Source: Alistipes sp.
GTDB taxonomy: Bacteria; Bacteroidota; Bacteroidia; Bacteroidales; Rikenellaceae
DNA: 32,699 nt
Reading direction: 5' to 3'
Assembly (NCBI GenBank): GCA_019422485.1
Contig: JAHZDG010000001.1
Location: 4,418-37,116 of the forward strand
The translations under genes were made by a program, and so were the position numbers. Shown here one piece after another: positions 15,885 through 23,592 of the stretch. A model generated the notes under the pieces. The model saw only the letters and a program-made list of their open reading frames with translations, did not search any database and had not been told where the DNA came from. Numbering within the stretch: the first letter of the stretch is position 1; the number at the start of each line of letters is the position of its first letter.

Positions 15885-16352
15885 CTAATCCTTCTGATAG
15901 GCTGCCACGATCTGATTGAAATGGTCTTTGGTCTGCACCTTGTCGAAAATCTTTTCGATGACGCCCTGTTCATCGATCACGAACGTCGTACGCAAAATGC
16001 CCATATAGGTACGTCCCATAAACTTTTTCTCGCCCCACACGCCATAAGCCTGAGCGATAACTTTATCCGTATCGGCGATCAGCGGGAAATTCAACGCATG
16101 CTTTTCGATAAATCCCCGATGCGCTTTCGTACTGTCAGGACTGACGCCGACCACCTCAAAACCCATCGCCCGCAATTCGTCCCGGCCATCTCGCAGGCTG
16201 CAAGCCTCGGCCGTACATCCCGGCGTATTGTCCTTGGGGTAGAAATAAAGAATCAACTTCTTGCCGCTGAAATCATCCAGCGATATTTTCTGGTCTTGCT
16301 GATCGACCCCCTCGAAACGGGGAGCCGGATCACCCACCTTCAATTTTGTCAT
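15885..16352 (-). CDS. bcp: Thioredoxin-dependent thiol peroxidase (Bcp/PrxQ type)
   Basis: Atypical two-cysteine peroxiredoxin that reduces peroxides using thioredoxin. In the 155-aa protein the active site YPKDNTPGCTAEACSLRD has peroxidatic Cys46 and resolving Cys51 five residues later, the PrxQ alpha-helical arrangement. GVSPDSTKAHRGF and the conserved LRTTFVID segment follow. It sits alone between the dnaA terminator and recA; the 87-bp gap before recA contains the recA promoter candidate, so recA need not be transcribed from bcp. Confidence 0.96.
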   Translation of the reverse strand: MTKLKVGDPAPRFEGVDQQDQKISLDDFSGKKLILYFYPKDNTPGCTAEACSLRDGRDELRAMGFEVVGVSPDSTKAHRGFIEKHALNFPLIADTDKVIAQAYGVWGEKKFMGRTYMGILRTTFVIDEQGVIEKIFDKVQTKDHFNQIVAAYQKD

Positions 16353-16390
16353 AACAAATACGTTTTGCAGGTAAATATACGAATAAACCC

Positions 16391-16434
16391 TGAAAGAAGA
16401 AAAGTTTTCCCCGGCACTTTGCCCGGAAAAACTT
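16391..16434 (-). terminator. Rho-independent terminator after dnaA
   Basis: On the minus strand AAGTTTTTCCGGGCA and TGCCGGGGAAAACTT form a 15-position stem with one G-G mismatch around an AAG loop, followed by TTCTTCTTTC. It begins 28 bp after the dnaA stop. Confidence 0.75.
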
Positions 16435-16462
16435 CTCCCAACTTTCTATGTCAGCCCCATGA

Positions 16463-17872
16463 CTAACGGGCCAATACTTTCTTCTCGATTTCCTCGATCT
16501 GGTGACGGAACACCTTGTCGGTTTCCATCAGATTCGAGATCGCCTTGCAGGCATGCAGAACCGTCGCGTGATTTTTACCCCCGATCGCAGCCCCGATAAT
16601 CGTCAGCGGAGCTTTGGTGTGCTGCTTGCTCAGATACATGGCAATCTGACGGGCCTGAGCAATCTCACGGGTACGACGAGGCGATTTAAAGGTCTCAGCA
16701 TCCAGGTTGAAGTGTTCGCACACCACTTTCTGAATGTGTTCCAACGTGATTTCTTTCTGATTGAACTGGACGTAAACCTTCAGAATATCTTTAGCCAGAG
16801 TGTTGGTGATCTTCTTGCCCAGGAACGATGCATTGGCCACCAACGAAGAGAGTGCACCTTCGATCTCCCGGATATTGGCATTGATGTTCTGCGCCAGGTA
16901 ATCCACCACCTCATCCGACACATCAGCCCCCAAACGAGTGGCTTTGTTCCGAATGATCTTCACCTTGGTGTCGTAATCGGGCGGCATTAACTGCGCCGAC
17001 AACCCCCATTTGAAACGGGTAATCAAACGCTGTTCGATATCCTTCAATTCGACCGGCGGCTTATCCGATGTCATAATCAGCTGTTTTCCTGACAGGTGCA
17101 GATGATTAAAGATATTAAAGAAGGCGTTTTGAGTCTTTTCCTTGCCCGACAGTTCCTGAATATCGTCAATGATCAGCACGTCGAGCATCTGATAAAAATG
17201 GATAAAGTCATTGATCTCGCCCGAACGAACGGCATTGGTAAACTGTGCCTGAAATTTATTCATCGACACATAGAGTACCTGCATGGACGGGCGGCGTTGT
17301 TTGACTTCCATCCCGATCGCCTGAGCGATATGCGTTTTACCCAGCCCCGAATCCCCGTATATATAAAGAGGGTTGAAAGGGGTAGCACCCGGTTCGACGG
17401 CCACCGAAAAACCGGCTGAACGACACAAGCGGTTGCAATCTCCTTCGACAAAGGTGTCGAACGTATAATGGGGATTGAGCTGAGGATCGATCACCAGCTT
17501 CCGGATGCCCGGAATCACGAACGGATTTTTTATATTTGCCGTATTGGTTTGAGTCGCGAAGGTATTGATAGCCGTCATATCCGCTTCGGTTACCGCCGTC
17601 GTAGGACGTTCGGGCCGTGGTACGGCATAACGCAACTTGGTTTTCAAACCGAATTGTTGGCGAATAATCGGAGTAAGCAGCGGAATAAAGTGTTTCTCAA
17701 TATGATACACGTAACTCTCGTTGGGAACTTTCAGTTTCAGCGTGGTTCCGTCGAAACCCAGCGGCACGATCGGCTTGAACCATTTGGAGAATTCTTCGTC
17801 CGAAGTACGCTCTTTGATTTGGGACAAGCAATGTTGCCATACGTCGCCGTATGTGGGATGATTGAGTGACAT
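16463..17872 (-). CDS. dnaA: Chromosomal replication initiator DnaA
   Basis: Binds DnaA boxes and opens the replication origin. I use the ATG at 17870-17872 (469 aa, MSLNHPTYGDVWQHCL), because domain I starts there; the open frame extends 20 codons further to 17932 with non-conserved residues. Domains: I (1-85), a short linker (86-118), AAA+ domain III with Walker A GDSGLGKT at 173-180 and Walker B VLIIDDIQE at 232-240, and DNA-binding domain IV ending in the signature GGKNHATVLHA (431-441). dnaN, recF and gyrB are not adjacent, so this is not the classical dnaA-dnaN arrangement. It is divergent from the phosphohexomutase gene. Confidence 0.97.
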   Translation of the reverse strand: MSLNHPTYGDVWQHCLSQIKERTSDEEFSKWFKPIVPLGFDGTTLKLKVPNESYVYHIEKHFIPLLTPIIRQQFGLKTKLRYAVPRPERPTTAVTEADMTAINTFATQTNTANIKNPFVIPGIRKLVIDPQLNPHYTFDTFVEGDCNRLCRSAGFSVAVEPGATPFNPLYIYGDSGLGKTHIAQAIGMEVKQRRPSMQVLYVSMNKFQAQFTNAVRSGEINDFIHFYQMLDVLIIDDIQELSGKEKTQNAFFNIFNHLHLSGKQLIMTSDKPPVELKDIEQRLITRFKWGLSAQLMPPDYDTKVKIIRNKATRLGADVSDEVVDYLAQNINANIREIEGALSSLVANASFLGKKITNTLAKDILKVYVQFNQKEITLEHIQKVVCEHFNLDAETFKSPRRTREIAQARQIAMYLSKQHTKAPLTIIGAAIGGKNHATVLHACKAISNLMETDKVFRHQIEEIEKKVLAR

Positions 17873-17901
17873 GTAAGTGGGTTGTTTTGCACCACAAAAA
17901 T

Positions 17902-17910
17902 TGTAGATAA
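17902..17910 (-). promoter_or_regulatory. DnaA-box-like 9-mer upstream of dnaA
   Basis: TTATCTACA on the minus strand differs by one base from the consensus TTATCCACA and lies 29 bp upstream of the chosen dnaA start, a position suited to autoregulation. It is a single imperfect copy, so it could be chance in AT-rich DNA. Confidence 0.25.
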
Positions 17911-18030
17911 ATTTGACAAAAAAAACACGCAATCGACTTGTTTGTTCAAGAAATAATGCTATAGAAAAAATAGGCTTCTCGCCCCCTCAAATTTTAACGG
18001 ACTGATATAGAAGTATTCATTTTTTTTGCC

Positions 18031-18038
18031 TACCTTTG
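18031..18038 (+). promoter_or_regulatory. Candidate -7 promoter box for phosphohexomutase gene
   Basis: TACCTTTG matches the Bacteroidetes TAnnTTTG box and gives a leader of about 50 nt. The region upstream is T-rich but has no TTTG at the usual 19-21 nt spacing. Confidence 0.45.
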
Positions 18039-18094
18039 TTTATAGAAACTTCTGAACAGAAAAGCATTTAACCATAAGCAAAACCTATAAAGTT

Positions 18095-19834
18095 ATGGCT
18101 GACAATTTGGAAATCCTGGTACGCCAGAAAGCCGAACAATGGCTCAGCGGACCTTATGACGAAGAGACAAAAAAACAAGTTAAGAACCTGATAGACAACG
18201 ATCCGAAAGAGCTGACCGAAAGCTTTTACAAAGACTTGGAATTCGGGACGGGCGGCCTGCGCGGCATCATGGGAGTAGGGACCAACCGCATGAATATCTA
18301 TACGGTCGGCATGGCTACCCAAGGCCTGGCCAACTACCTCAAGAAAACCTTTCCGAACGAGAAAATCAAAGTGGTCGTAGCCCACGACAGCCGCCATAAC
18401 AGCCGGCTGTTTTCGGAACGCGTAGCCGACATTTTCGCCGCCAATGGATTCGACGTATATCTGTTCGATTCGCTGCGTCCGACCCCCGAACTGAGCTTCG
18501 CCATCCGCAATCTCGAATGCAAAAGCGGGGTCATGGTCACCGCCTCTCACAACCCCAAAGAATACAACGGTTACAAGGCCTATTGGTCCGATGGCGCTCA
18601 GGTCACCGCTCCGCACGACACCAACATCATTGCCGAAGTACAGAAAATCACTTCGCCCGATCAGGTGCTCACCTCCGGAGACAAAGGAAAAATCACCATT
18701 TTGGATGAAGCATTCGACCAAATCTATCTGGAAGCGGTACACAGCCTATCGTTATCACCCGAAGCGATCGCCCAAAACAGCGATATGAAAATTGTCTATA
18801 CGCCGATCCACGGGACCGGGGTCGTTCTCGTTCCGGCTTCTTTGCGCAAATACGGCTTCCGCAATGTCGTCACGGTTCGTGAACAGAATATTCCGGACGG
18901 CGATTTTCCGACCGTGGTCTCTCCGAATCCCGAAGAACGGGCAGCCATGACTATGGCCATCGACCTGGCTCGCCAGGAAAAAGCGGAACTGGTATTGGCC
19001 ACCGACCCCGATGCCGACCGAATCGGCGTGGCCGTTCGGGACAACAACGGGGAATACGTATTGCTGAACGGCAATCAGACCTGCTCACTGCTGCTTTATT
19101 ATATAGTAAACCGGTGGAGCGAACTGGGACGCCTCAATGGCCGCCAATACGTCATCAAAACCATTGTCACCACCGAATTGATCGGGCGCATCGCCGAATC
19201 TTTCGGCATCCCGTATTATAATTGCCTGACGGGATTCAAATACATCGCCTCGATCATCCGCAACAACGAGGGCAAGACCCAATACATCTGCGGAGGGGAA
19301 GAAAGCTATGGTTTTCTGGCCGGCGATTTTGTCCGTGACAAAGATGCCGTGAGTGCCTGCTCGCTGGCCGCAGAAGCTGCCGCTTGGGCCAAATCGCAAG
19401 GCATGACGCTGTATGACCTGCTGAAACGCATCTATGTCGAATACGGACTGTTCCGCGAACAAATGGTCTCTGTCGTGCGCAAAGGCAAGGAAGGAGCGGA
19501 AGAAATCCGGCAAATGATGAGCGATTTCCGGGCACAACCGCCTCGTACGATCGGAGGCTCCCCGGTAGTGACCATTCGCGACTACCAGACGTCGACCTGT
19601 ACCGACCTCAAAACAGGCCTTACGACCCCGATCGAAATCGAAAAATCCAACGTTTTGCAATTCCTGACCGAAGACCAAACGATTGTTTCGGTACGTCCGT
19701 CAGGAACCGAACCCAAAATCAAATTTTACTTCGGGGTTCGAGGCGAATTGGATGACGCCGCTCATTTCGATCAGGCTCTCCAGAAACTGGATGAACGCAT
19801 CGACGCCATCAAAGCCGAATTAAAACTGGTATAA
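18095..19834 (+). CDS. Alpha-D-phosphohexomutase (phosphoglucomutase/phosphomannomutase, PgcA-like)
   Basis: Interconverts hexose 1- and 6-phosphates through a phosphoserine enzyme. The 579-aa protein has FGTGGLRG at 50-57, the phosphoserine loop TASHNPKEYNGYK at 149-161 (Ser151), the metal loop ATDPDADRIG at 302-311 (Asp304, Asp306, Asp308), the sugar-specificity loop GGEESYGF and the phosphate-binding loop RPSGTEPKIKF near the C-terminus. Length and the GGEES loop fit the long PGM2/PgcA group, where glucose phosphates are the usual substrate, but substrate preference is an inference. Divergent from dnaA; HIT gene follows after 112 bp. Confidence 0.94.
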   Translation: MADNLEILVRQKAEQWLSGPYDEETKKQVKNLIDNDPKELTESFYKDLEFGTGGLRGIMGVGTNRMNIYTVGMATQGLANYLKKTFPNEKIKVVVAHDSRHNSRLFSERVADIFAANGFDVYLFDSLRPTPELSFAIRNLECKSGVMVTASHNPKEYNGYKAYWSDGAQVTAPHDTNIIAEVQKITSPDQVLTSGDKGKITILDEAFDQIYLEAVHSLSLSPEAIAQNSDMKIVYTPIHGTGVVLVPASLRKYGFRNVVTVREQNIPDGDFPTVVSPNPEERAAMTMAIDLARQEKAELVLATDPDADRIGVAVRDNNGEYVLLNGNQTCSLLLYYIVNRWSELGRLNGRQYVIKTIVTTELIGRIAESFGIPYYNCLTGFKYIASIIRNNEGKTQYICGGEESYGFLAGDFVRDKDAVSACSLAAEAAAWAKSQGMTLYDLLKRIYVEYGLFREQMVSVVRKGKEGAEEIRQMMSDFRAQPPRTIGGSPVVTIRDYQTSTCTDLKTGLTTPIEIEKSNVLQFLTEDQTIVSVRPSGTEPKIKFYFGVRGELDDAAHFDQALQKLDERIDAIKAELKLV

Positions 19835-19896
19835 GCCCCGTTTTTACGGCTCATTTTAAGTGATCGACAGCAAACCCACAAACAATACAACACACC

Positions 19897-19927
19897 AAGG
19901 AAAGAGGTTCAAAAACCCTCTTTCCTT
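19897..19927 (+). other. Perfect 11-bp hairpin between phosphohexomutase and HIT genes
   Basis: AAGGAAAGAGG and CCTCTTTCCTT form a perfect stem with a 9-nt loop, 19 nt before the HIT ATG. No U-tract follows on the plus strand (ATCCTAAAAAC), so it is not a textbook terminator. It could stabilise the upstream mRNA end, attenuate read-through, or sit in the HIT leader. Confidence 0.6.
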
Positions 19928-19946
19928 ATCCTAAAAACAATCAAAC

Positions 19947-20333
19947 ATGGCAACCATATTCAGCCGTATTATAAAAGGTGAAATTCCAAGCTACAAGGTA
20001 GCGGAAGATGACCGTTATTATGCCTTCCTGGACATTAATCCTCTGACCAAAGGACACACCTTAGTCGTACCCAAACAAGAGGTAGATTACCTGTTCGACC
20101 TGGACGACCAGACCTTGGCGTACATGATGATCTTTGCAAAAAAAATAGCCCGTAAAATAGGGGAAAAAATAGCTTGCAAGAGGGTAGCCGTAGTGGTTTT
20201 AGGCATGGAAGTACCCCATGCACACATCCATTTGATTCCCATAAATAGCGAAAAAGACGTCGATTTTCACCGAGAAAAACTCCAATTGACGCCAGAAGAA
20301 TTCCAAAAAATCGCTGAATTGATCCAAATGTAA
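19947..20333 (+). CDS. HIT family nucleotide-binding protein
   Basis: A 128-aa histidine-triad protein of the HinT-like branch, which hydrolyse nucleoside phosphoramidates or related adenylylated compounds. The catalytic triad is HAHIHLIPI, with His91, His93 and His95. The N-terminal IFSRIIKGEIPSYKV and FLDINPLTKGHTLVVPK segments are typical of the family. It ends 22 bp before a clear terminator. The second half of the gene uses noticeably more A-rich codons than the housekeeping genes around it. Confidence 0.94.
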   Translation: MATIFSRIIKGEIPSYKVAEDDRYYAFLDINPLTKGHTLVVPKQEVDYLFDLDDQTLAYMMIFAKKIARKIGEKIACKRVAVVVLGMEVPHAHIHLIPINSEKDVDFHREKLQLTPEEFQKIAELIQM

Positions 20334-20355
20334 ACCTCATTAAATTCTATAACAC

Positions 20356-20383
20356 AAGGCGTTCCATCCGGAGCGCCTTTTTT
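20356..20383 (+). terminator. Rho-independent terminator after HIT gene
   Basis: AAGGCGTTCC and GGAGCGCCTT pair over 10 positions (one G-U) around ATCC, and the T-run extends through 20383. Confidence 0.88.
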
Positions 20384-20928
20384 ATTTAACATAATCAAGA
20401 ATCGATTTTCAATTTCTATACGTTTTCATAAATAAGCAGGGCAGAGTAGGGGAAAAACTCTATAAAAATGGGCAATTCGCTCTTTTGTAAATCACATTTG
20501 TAAACACAAATTATCGATAAAATCTCATTTGATTTTATTTTTGTGAAAACTACGCAAAAACATAGTTTTTTTACATTTGTATTTACACATGTAATCAATC
20601 ATTTCAATCAAGTCGAAAAGAGGACAAAAACCTATGTTTAATTATTGTTTTCACTATATATATCTGAATTAAAACCAAATAGTAATATTAATTAATTACA
20701 CTAACAGTTTAGATTAAACCGAATACTCTCTGATACAAATCACTCAAAACGCAAAAACAATCTAAATTACACGTATAAAATGATGATTACCTGGCATTTT
20801 AATCAATTATATCAATTTTTAATTTAGGTAACCTATTACAAATGGAAAAGAAGAGTCTTAGTTCTCTGTGTTTTTACAAAAGTAACCATGTAAACTCTCC
20901 TTAATTTTATTTGATTTTGTAAAATCAA

Positions 20929-20961
20929 TTTTGGCGTTTTGATGAAATTGATTTATTTTTG
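20929..20961 (+). promoter_or_regulatory. Promoter of the XRE regulator gene
   Basis: TTTTG (20929-20933), 20 nt spacer, TATTTTTG (20954-20961): a full match to the Bacteroidetes -33/-7 promoter. The ATG is only 15 bp after the -7 box, so the leader is very short. The -7 box lies inside an inverted repeat (GATTT at 20950-20954, AAATC at 20966-20970) and a second palindrome (20913-20926) ends just before the -33 box, consistent with repressor binding at both. Confidence 0.72.
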
Positions 20962-20976
20962 TAAAAAATCAGAGAA

Positions 20977-21531
20977 ATGAGGGAAAGACTCGAAAAATTC
21001 ATTCGAACCGAAGGATTAACCCCTTCTCGCTTTGCTGAAATCATGGGAGTGCAACCTTCCAGCATTTCCCACATCTTGAGTGGTCGCAATAAACCGAGTT
21101 TTGATTTTCTGGAAAAGATGTTGCTTCGATTTCCCAAAGTCAATCCCGATTGGTTGCTGCTTGGGAAAGGAGTGATGTATCGTGCCACGGAAACCATCCT
21201 GTCCGCTCCACAAAATAATCCGTCGACCACGAATGCGACTCAAGCTCCGTTGACTTTGCCATTCACGGCTCCGTCTTCCAATACGCTTCCGCACGAAACC
21301 TTATCTGCTGGAGAATCACGTCAAACCGAAGCATCCTTCGGTTCGCCCAAAATATCGAATTCTCAGGAGGTTTCTTCTGAAGCCCCAAAAAACGTCCCTG
21401 AACCACCCAAAAACAAACCCATTCTTCAAAATCTACCGGGCAATTCTTTCCCCCAAGTCTCTGAAGAAATGATTGACCAAATCGTTATTTTTCTAAAAGA
21501 CAAAACGTTTATCTCCTACAGGCCTAAATAG
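20977..21531 (+). CDS. XRE-type helix-turn-helix transcriptional regulator
   Basis: A 184-aa DNA-binding protein. Residues 3-63 form a Cro/C1-type HTH (FIRTEGLTPSRFAEIMGVQP, SSISHILSGRNKPSFDFLEKML) ending in the common NPDWLLLGKG motif. A proline/serine/asparagine-rich linker of about 90 residues follows, then a short conserved-looking end VSEEMIDQIVIFLKDKTFISYRP (within 160-183), from memory a type of tail found on many Bacteroidetes solitary XRE regulators. Such proteins are often repressors of their own gene; the palindromes overlapping its promoter fit that, but it is inferred. It stands alone, between terminators, in AT-rich DNA. No phage or toxin partner gene is next to it. Confidence 0.88.
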   Translation: MRERLEKFIRTEGLTPSRFAEIMGVQPSSISHILSGRNKPSFDFLEKMLLRFPKVNPDWLLLGKGVMYRATETILSAPQNNPSTTNATQAPLTLPFTAPSSNTLPHETLSAGESRQTEASFGSPKISNSQEVSSEAPKNVPEPPKNKPILQNLPGNSFPQVSEEMIDQIVIFLKDKTFISYRPK

Positions 21532-21577
21532 CCCTTCCAAAATAATTTGAGGTTGATCTGACCTCTAAAGTCTCTCC

Positions 21578-21617
21578 GTCTCAGAAAGATTCATCGAATT
21601 TTTCTGAGACTTTTTTA
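21578..21617 (+). terminator. Rho-independent terminator after XRE gene
   Basis: GTCTCAGAAA (21578-21587) pairs perfectly with TTTCTGAGAC (21601-21610), followed by six T. Confidence 0.85.
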
Positions 21618-21894
21618 TAATAATATTCTGTTGGATAGTAATTTTTCTTTCCAGCTTTTGGGAAGATTGTATGGATCCATTTCCAAATTTTTGAAATGAA
21701 TCATAATTTATATTATGTAAAATATTATATTTTTTAGAGTAAATGCTATGACTTTCTGTGCACGACACATTCCTAAAAATCAACACCATTCCCCTTTTGT
21801 ACTGTCCACACACTATGACAAAAACAAGCCATGAAACGTCCCGTCGTAACATCCGGCGATCCCTTGTAAGAATATGAATAGACGGCTTTGAGCC

Positions 21895-21927
21895 TTTTTG
21901 CTTAGACAACCCAGACACCTATATTTG
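21895..21927 (+). promoter_or_regulatory. Promoter of the zinc-uptake/PL8 cluster
   Basis: TTTTTG (21895-21900), 19 nt spacer, TATATTTG (21920-21927): a full Bacteroidetes-type promoter, leader about 40 nt. TGCA-GAAA-TGCA (21926-21937) overlaps the end of the -7 box and the expected start site and might be an operator, though TGCA is self-complementary and common. Confidence 0.72.
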
Positions 21928-21973
21928 CAGAAATGCACCTGTTTTCGTACTTTTAAACCCTAATTCGCATCTT

Positions 21974-22834
21974 ATGAAATATCTGCTGGGAATCATCAGT
22001 TTAGCTATATTGTGCCTCGCTTGTACTCCGCAAAATAATACCCAACAACAGAGCCTTTCCGTCAGCATCGAACCGCTGAAGTATCTGACGCAACAAATCA
22101 CAGATAATGATTTCGATATCAACGTATTAGTTCCTCAAGGCGCCAGTCCGGAAACATTTGAACCTACCGCGGCTCAAATGCGGAAAGTCGCCGAATCCAA
22201 ACTCTATGTCGACATCGGACTCCTTGATTTTGAGGTTAATCTGGCGCAAGCTATCCAAGAAAACATGCCTTCCGTCCACATTGTTCATCTGGATAAAGAC
22301 ATTGCGCTGATTGAAGGTGATGACCATGACCACGATTCCGGCCATGCCTCCCATCATCACGGTGTAGACCCCCATATTTGGACATCACCCAAATGCCTGA
22401 AAATCATGGCTGGTACTCTGTACCAATCCATTTCCCAACTCTATCCCGATTCAACCCGGTACGCGGCAAATTACAAAAACTTGATTCAACGGCTTGATTC
22501 ACTGGATCGTACCCTGGGGGATCTTTTTTCAGGGCGCCAACACCATTTCATGATCTATCACCCGGCCCTCTCCTACTTGGCCCGCGATTATGGGTTGACC
22601 CAAATTGCCTTAGAATCAGAGGGAAAAGAACCCTCTGCCGATCACATCCGACGTTTGATCGACAGTGCTCGTCGCTGGGAAATTCCCCATATTCTCTATC
22701 AACAACAATTCAGTCAAAGTACGGTCGATGCCCTTGCGCGTGAACTGGGTATCGAAGCCGTCCCCATCGATCCGTTAGGATACGATATTGAACACAATAT
22801 TTTAGAAATCAGCAAATTGATTGTCACCCCATGA
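21974..22834 (+). CDS. znuA: Zinc/metal ABC transporter substrate-binding lipoprotein (ZnuA-like)
   Basis: A cluster A-I metal-binding protein, 286 aa. A hydrophobic signal runs to LCLAC with Cys17 as the likely lipidated residue. Between the two lobes is a histidine-rich loop (residues 116-129, GDDHDHDSGHASHHHG), the hallmark of zinc-binding members. Candidate ligands are Glu60 in GASPETFEPT (a histidine in proteobacterial ZnuA), His134 in DPHIW and His196 in YHPALSYLARDYGL. The fourth usual acidic ligand position reads QQQFSQ instead of EPQFS. Its stop overlaps the next ATG (ATGA), so the ATPase is translationally coupled. Zinc is most likely; manganese cannot be excluded. Confidence 0.92.
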   Translation: MKYLLGIISLAILCLACTPQNNTQQQSLSVSIEPLKYLTQQITDNDFDINVLVPQGASPETFEPTAAQMRKVAESKLYVDIGLLDFEVNLAQAIQENMPSVHIVHLDKDIALIEGDDHDHDSGHASHHHGVDPHIWTSPKCLKIMAGTLYQSISQLYPDSTRYAANYKNLIQRLDSLDRTLGDLFSGRQHHFMIYHPALSYLARDYGLTQIALESEGKEPSADHIRRLIDSARRWEIPHILYQQQFSQSTVDALARELGIEAVPIDPLGYDIEHNILEISKLIVTP

Positions 22835-23577
22835 AAATTGCAGAAATCCGAAATCTCAGCGTCCGATACGGTGAAACGGTAGCACTCAGTGGTGTCGACT
22901 TGGATATCCATGCACAAGATTTTCTGGGGGTGATCGGCCCCAACGGTGGAGGAAAAACCTCTCTGGTCAAGGCTATTCTGGGGTTGGTCCCCTACTCCGG
23001 CTCTATTCGTTTCGCGCCTGAAATAGAACGATTCGGATCACCGGCCATCGGATATATGCCTCAGATCAGCGACATTGATAAAGCTTTCCCGATCTCGGTG
23101 CAGGAAGTGATCCTCTCGGGCCTGCAGTCTCAAAAAAAACTGTTCGGCCGCTATCGAAAATCCGATCGGGAGAAAGTCGATGCCCTGTTGAATTTGTGCG
23201 GTATCCCCCAAATCGCCGAACGTCCGGTCGGGGAACTCTCTGGCGGACAACTACAACGTGCCCTACTCTGCCGGGCCCTGATTTCGGATCCGGCCTTGTT
23301 AATCCTCGACGAACCGGCCAATTTCGTAGACAATCAATTTGAAAAAGAGTTGTATGAGATTCTGCAGCAACTCAACCAGCATATGGCGATCGTGATGGTT
23401 TCGCACGATTTGGGCACCATCACTTCCTATGTCAAATCGATTGTCTGTGTCAACCAACACGTCCATCGCCACGACTCCAACATCATCACTCCCGAGCAGT
23501 TACACAACTACAACTGTCCGATCCAAGTGATGTGTCACGGAGACGTTCCCCATACTGTTTTGGAAAAACACTCTTAA
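22831..23577 (+). CDS. znuC: Metal ABC transporter ATP-binding protein (ZnuC-like)
   Basis: ATPase subunit energising metal uptake. In the 248-aa protein Walker A is GPNGGGKT (36-43), Q-loop Gln78 in GYMPQ, signature LSGGQLQR (136-143), Walker B ALLILDEP (155-162) and switch His192. The ending with HGDVPHTVLEKH resembles zinc/manganese family ATPases. It overlaps the binding-protein gene by 4 bp. The expected membrane permease (ZnuB) is not next: a polysaccharide lyase gene starts 15 bp later, and no other gene in this window encodes an ABC permease of this family. Confidence 0.92.
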   Translation: MKIAEIRNLSVRYGETVALSGVDLDIHAQDFLGVIGPNGGGKTSLVKAILGLVPYSGSIRFAPEIERFGSPAIGYMPQISDIDKAFPISVQEVILSGLQSQKKLFGRYRKSDREKVDALLNLCGIPQIAERPVGELSGGQLQRALLCRALISDPALLILDEPANFVDNQFEKELYEILQQLNQHMAIVMVSHDLGTITSYVKSIVCVNQHVHRHDSNIITPEQLHNYNCPIQVMCHGDVPHTVLEKHS

Positions 23578-23592
23578 ACCGAACATAAGCTT

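Larger units (their letters stand above)
20334..20976. other. AT-rich, gene-poor region with repeated TTACA/TGTAA sites
   Basis: About 640 bp with no credible gene. It starts with the HIT terminator and ends with the XRE gene promoter. Sites resembling TTTACA/TGTAAA occur at 20483-20491, 20496-20506, 20583-20594 (TTACA-CA-TGTAA palindrome), 20767-20778, 20871-20880, 20888-20894, 20913-20926 (GATTTT-GT-AAAATC palindrome) and 20950-20970. A TATTTTTG promoter-like box at 20536-20543 has no gene after it and runs straight into an AAAACTA/TAGTTTT hairpin with a T-run (20546-20572). A 60-codon minus-strand frame at 20416-20598 has no recognisable features and I do not treat it as a gene. Confidence 0.6.
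21532..21973. other. AT-rich intergenic region before the zinc-uptake genes
   Basis: About 440 bp. It holds the XRE gene terminator at its start and the promoter of the zinc-binding protein gene at its end. Between them I see only AT-rich sequence with small palindromes (ATGGATCCAT near 21670, CATAAT/ATTATG near 21700-21717). A 117-codon minus-strand frame covering 21565-21918 runs through the terminator hairpin and has no family features, so I do not call it a gene. Confidence 0.55.

Noticed and set aside
17873..17932. Extended N-terminus of DnaA (20 extra residues)
   Set aside because: Domain I begins at the ATG at 17872; the upstream residues come from AT-rich leader sequence.
20416..20598. 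60-codon minus-strand frame in the AT-rich region
   Set aside because: Overlaps operator-like palindromes, no promoter or homology signal.
21565..21918. 117-codon minus-strand frame between XRE and znuA
   Set aside because: Runs through the XRE terminator, has AT-driven composition and no family features.
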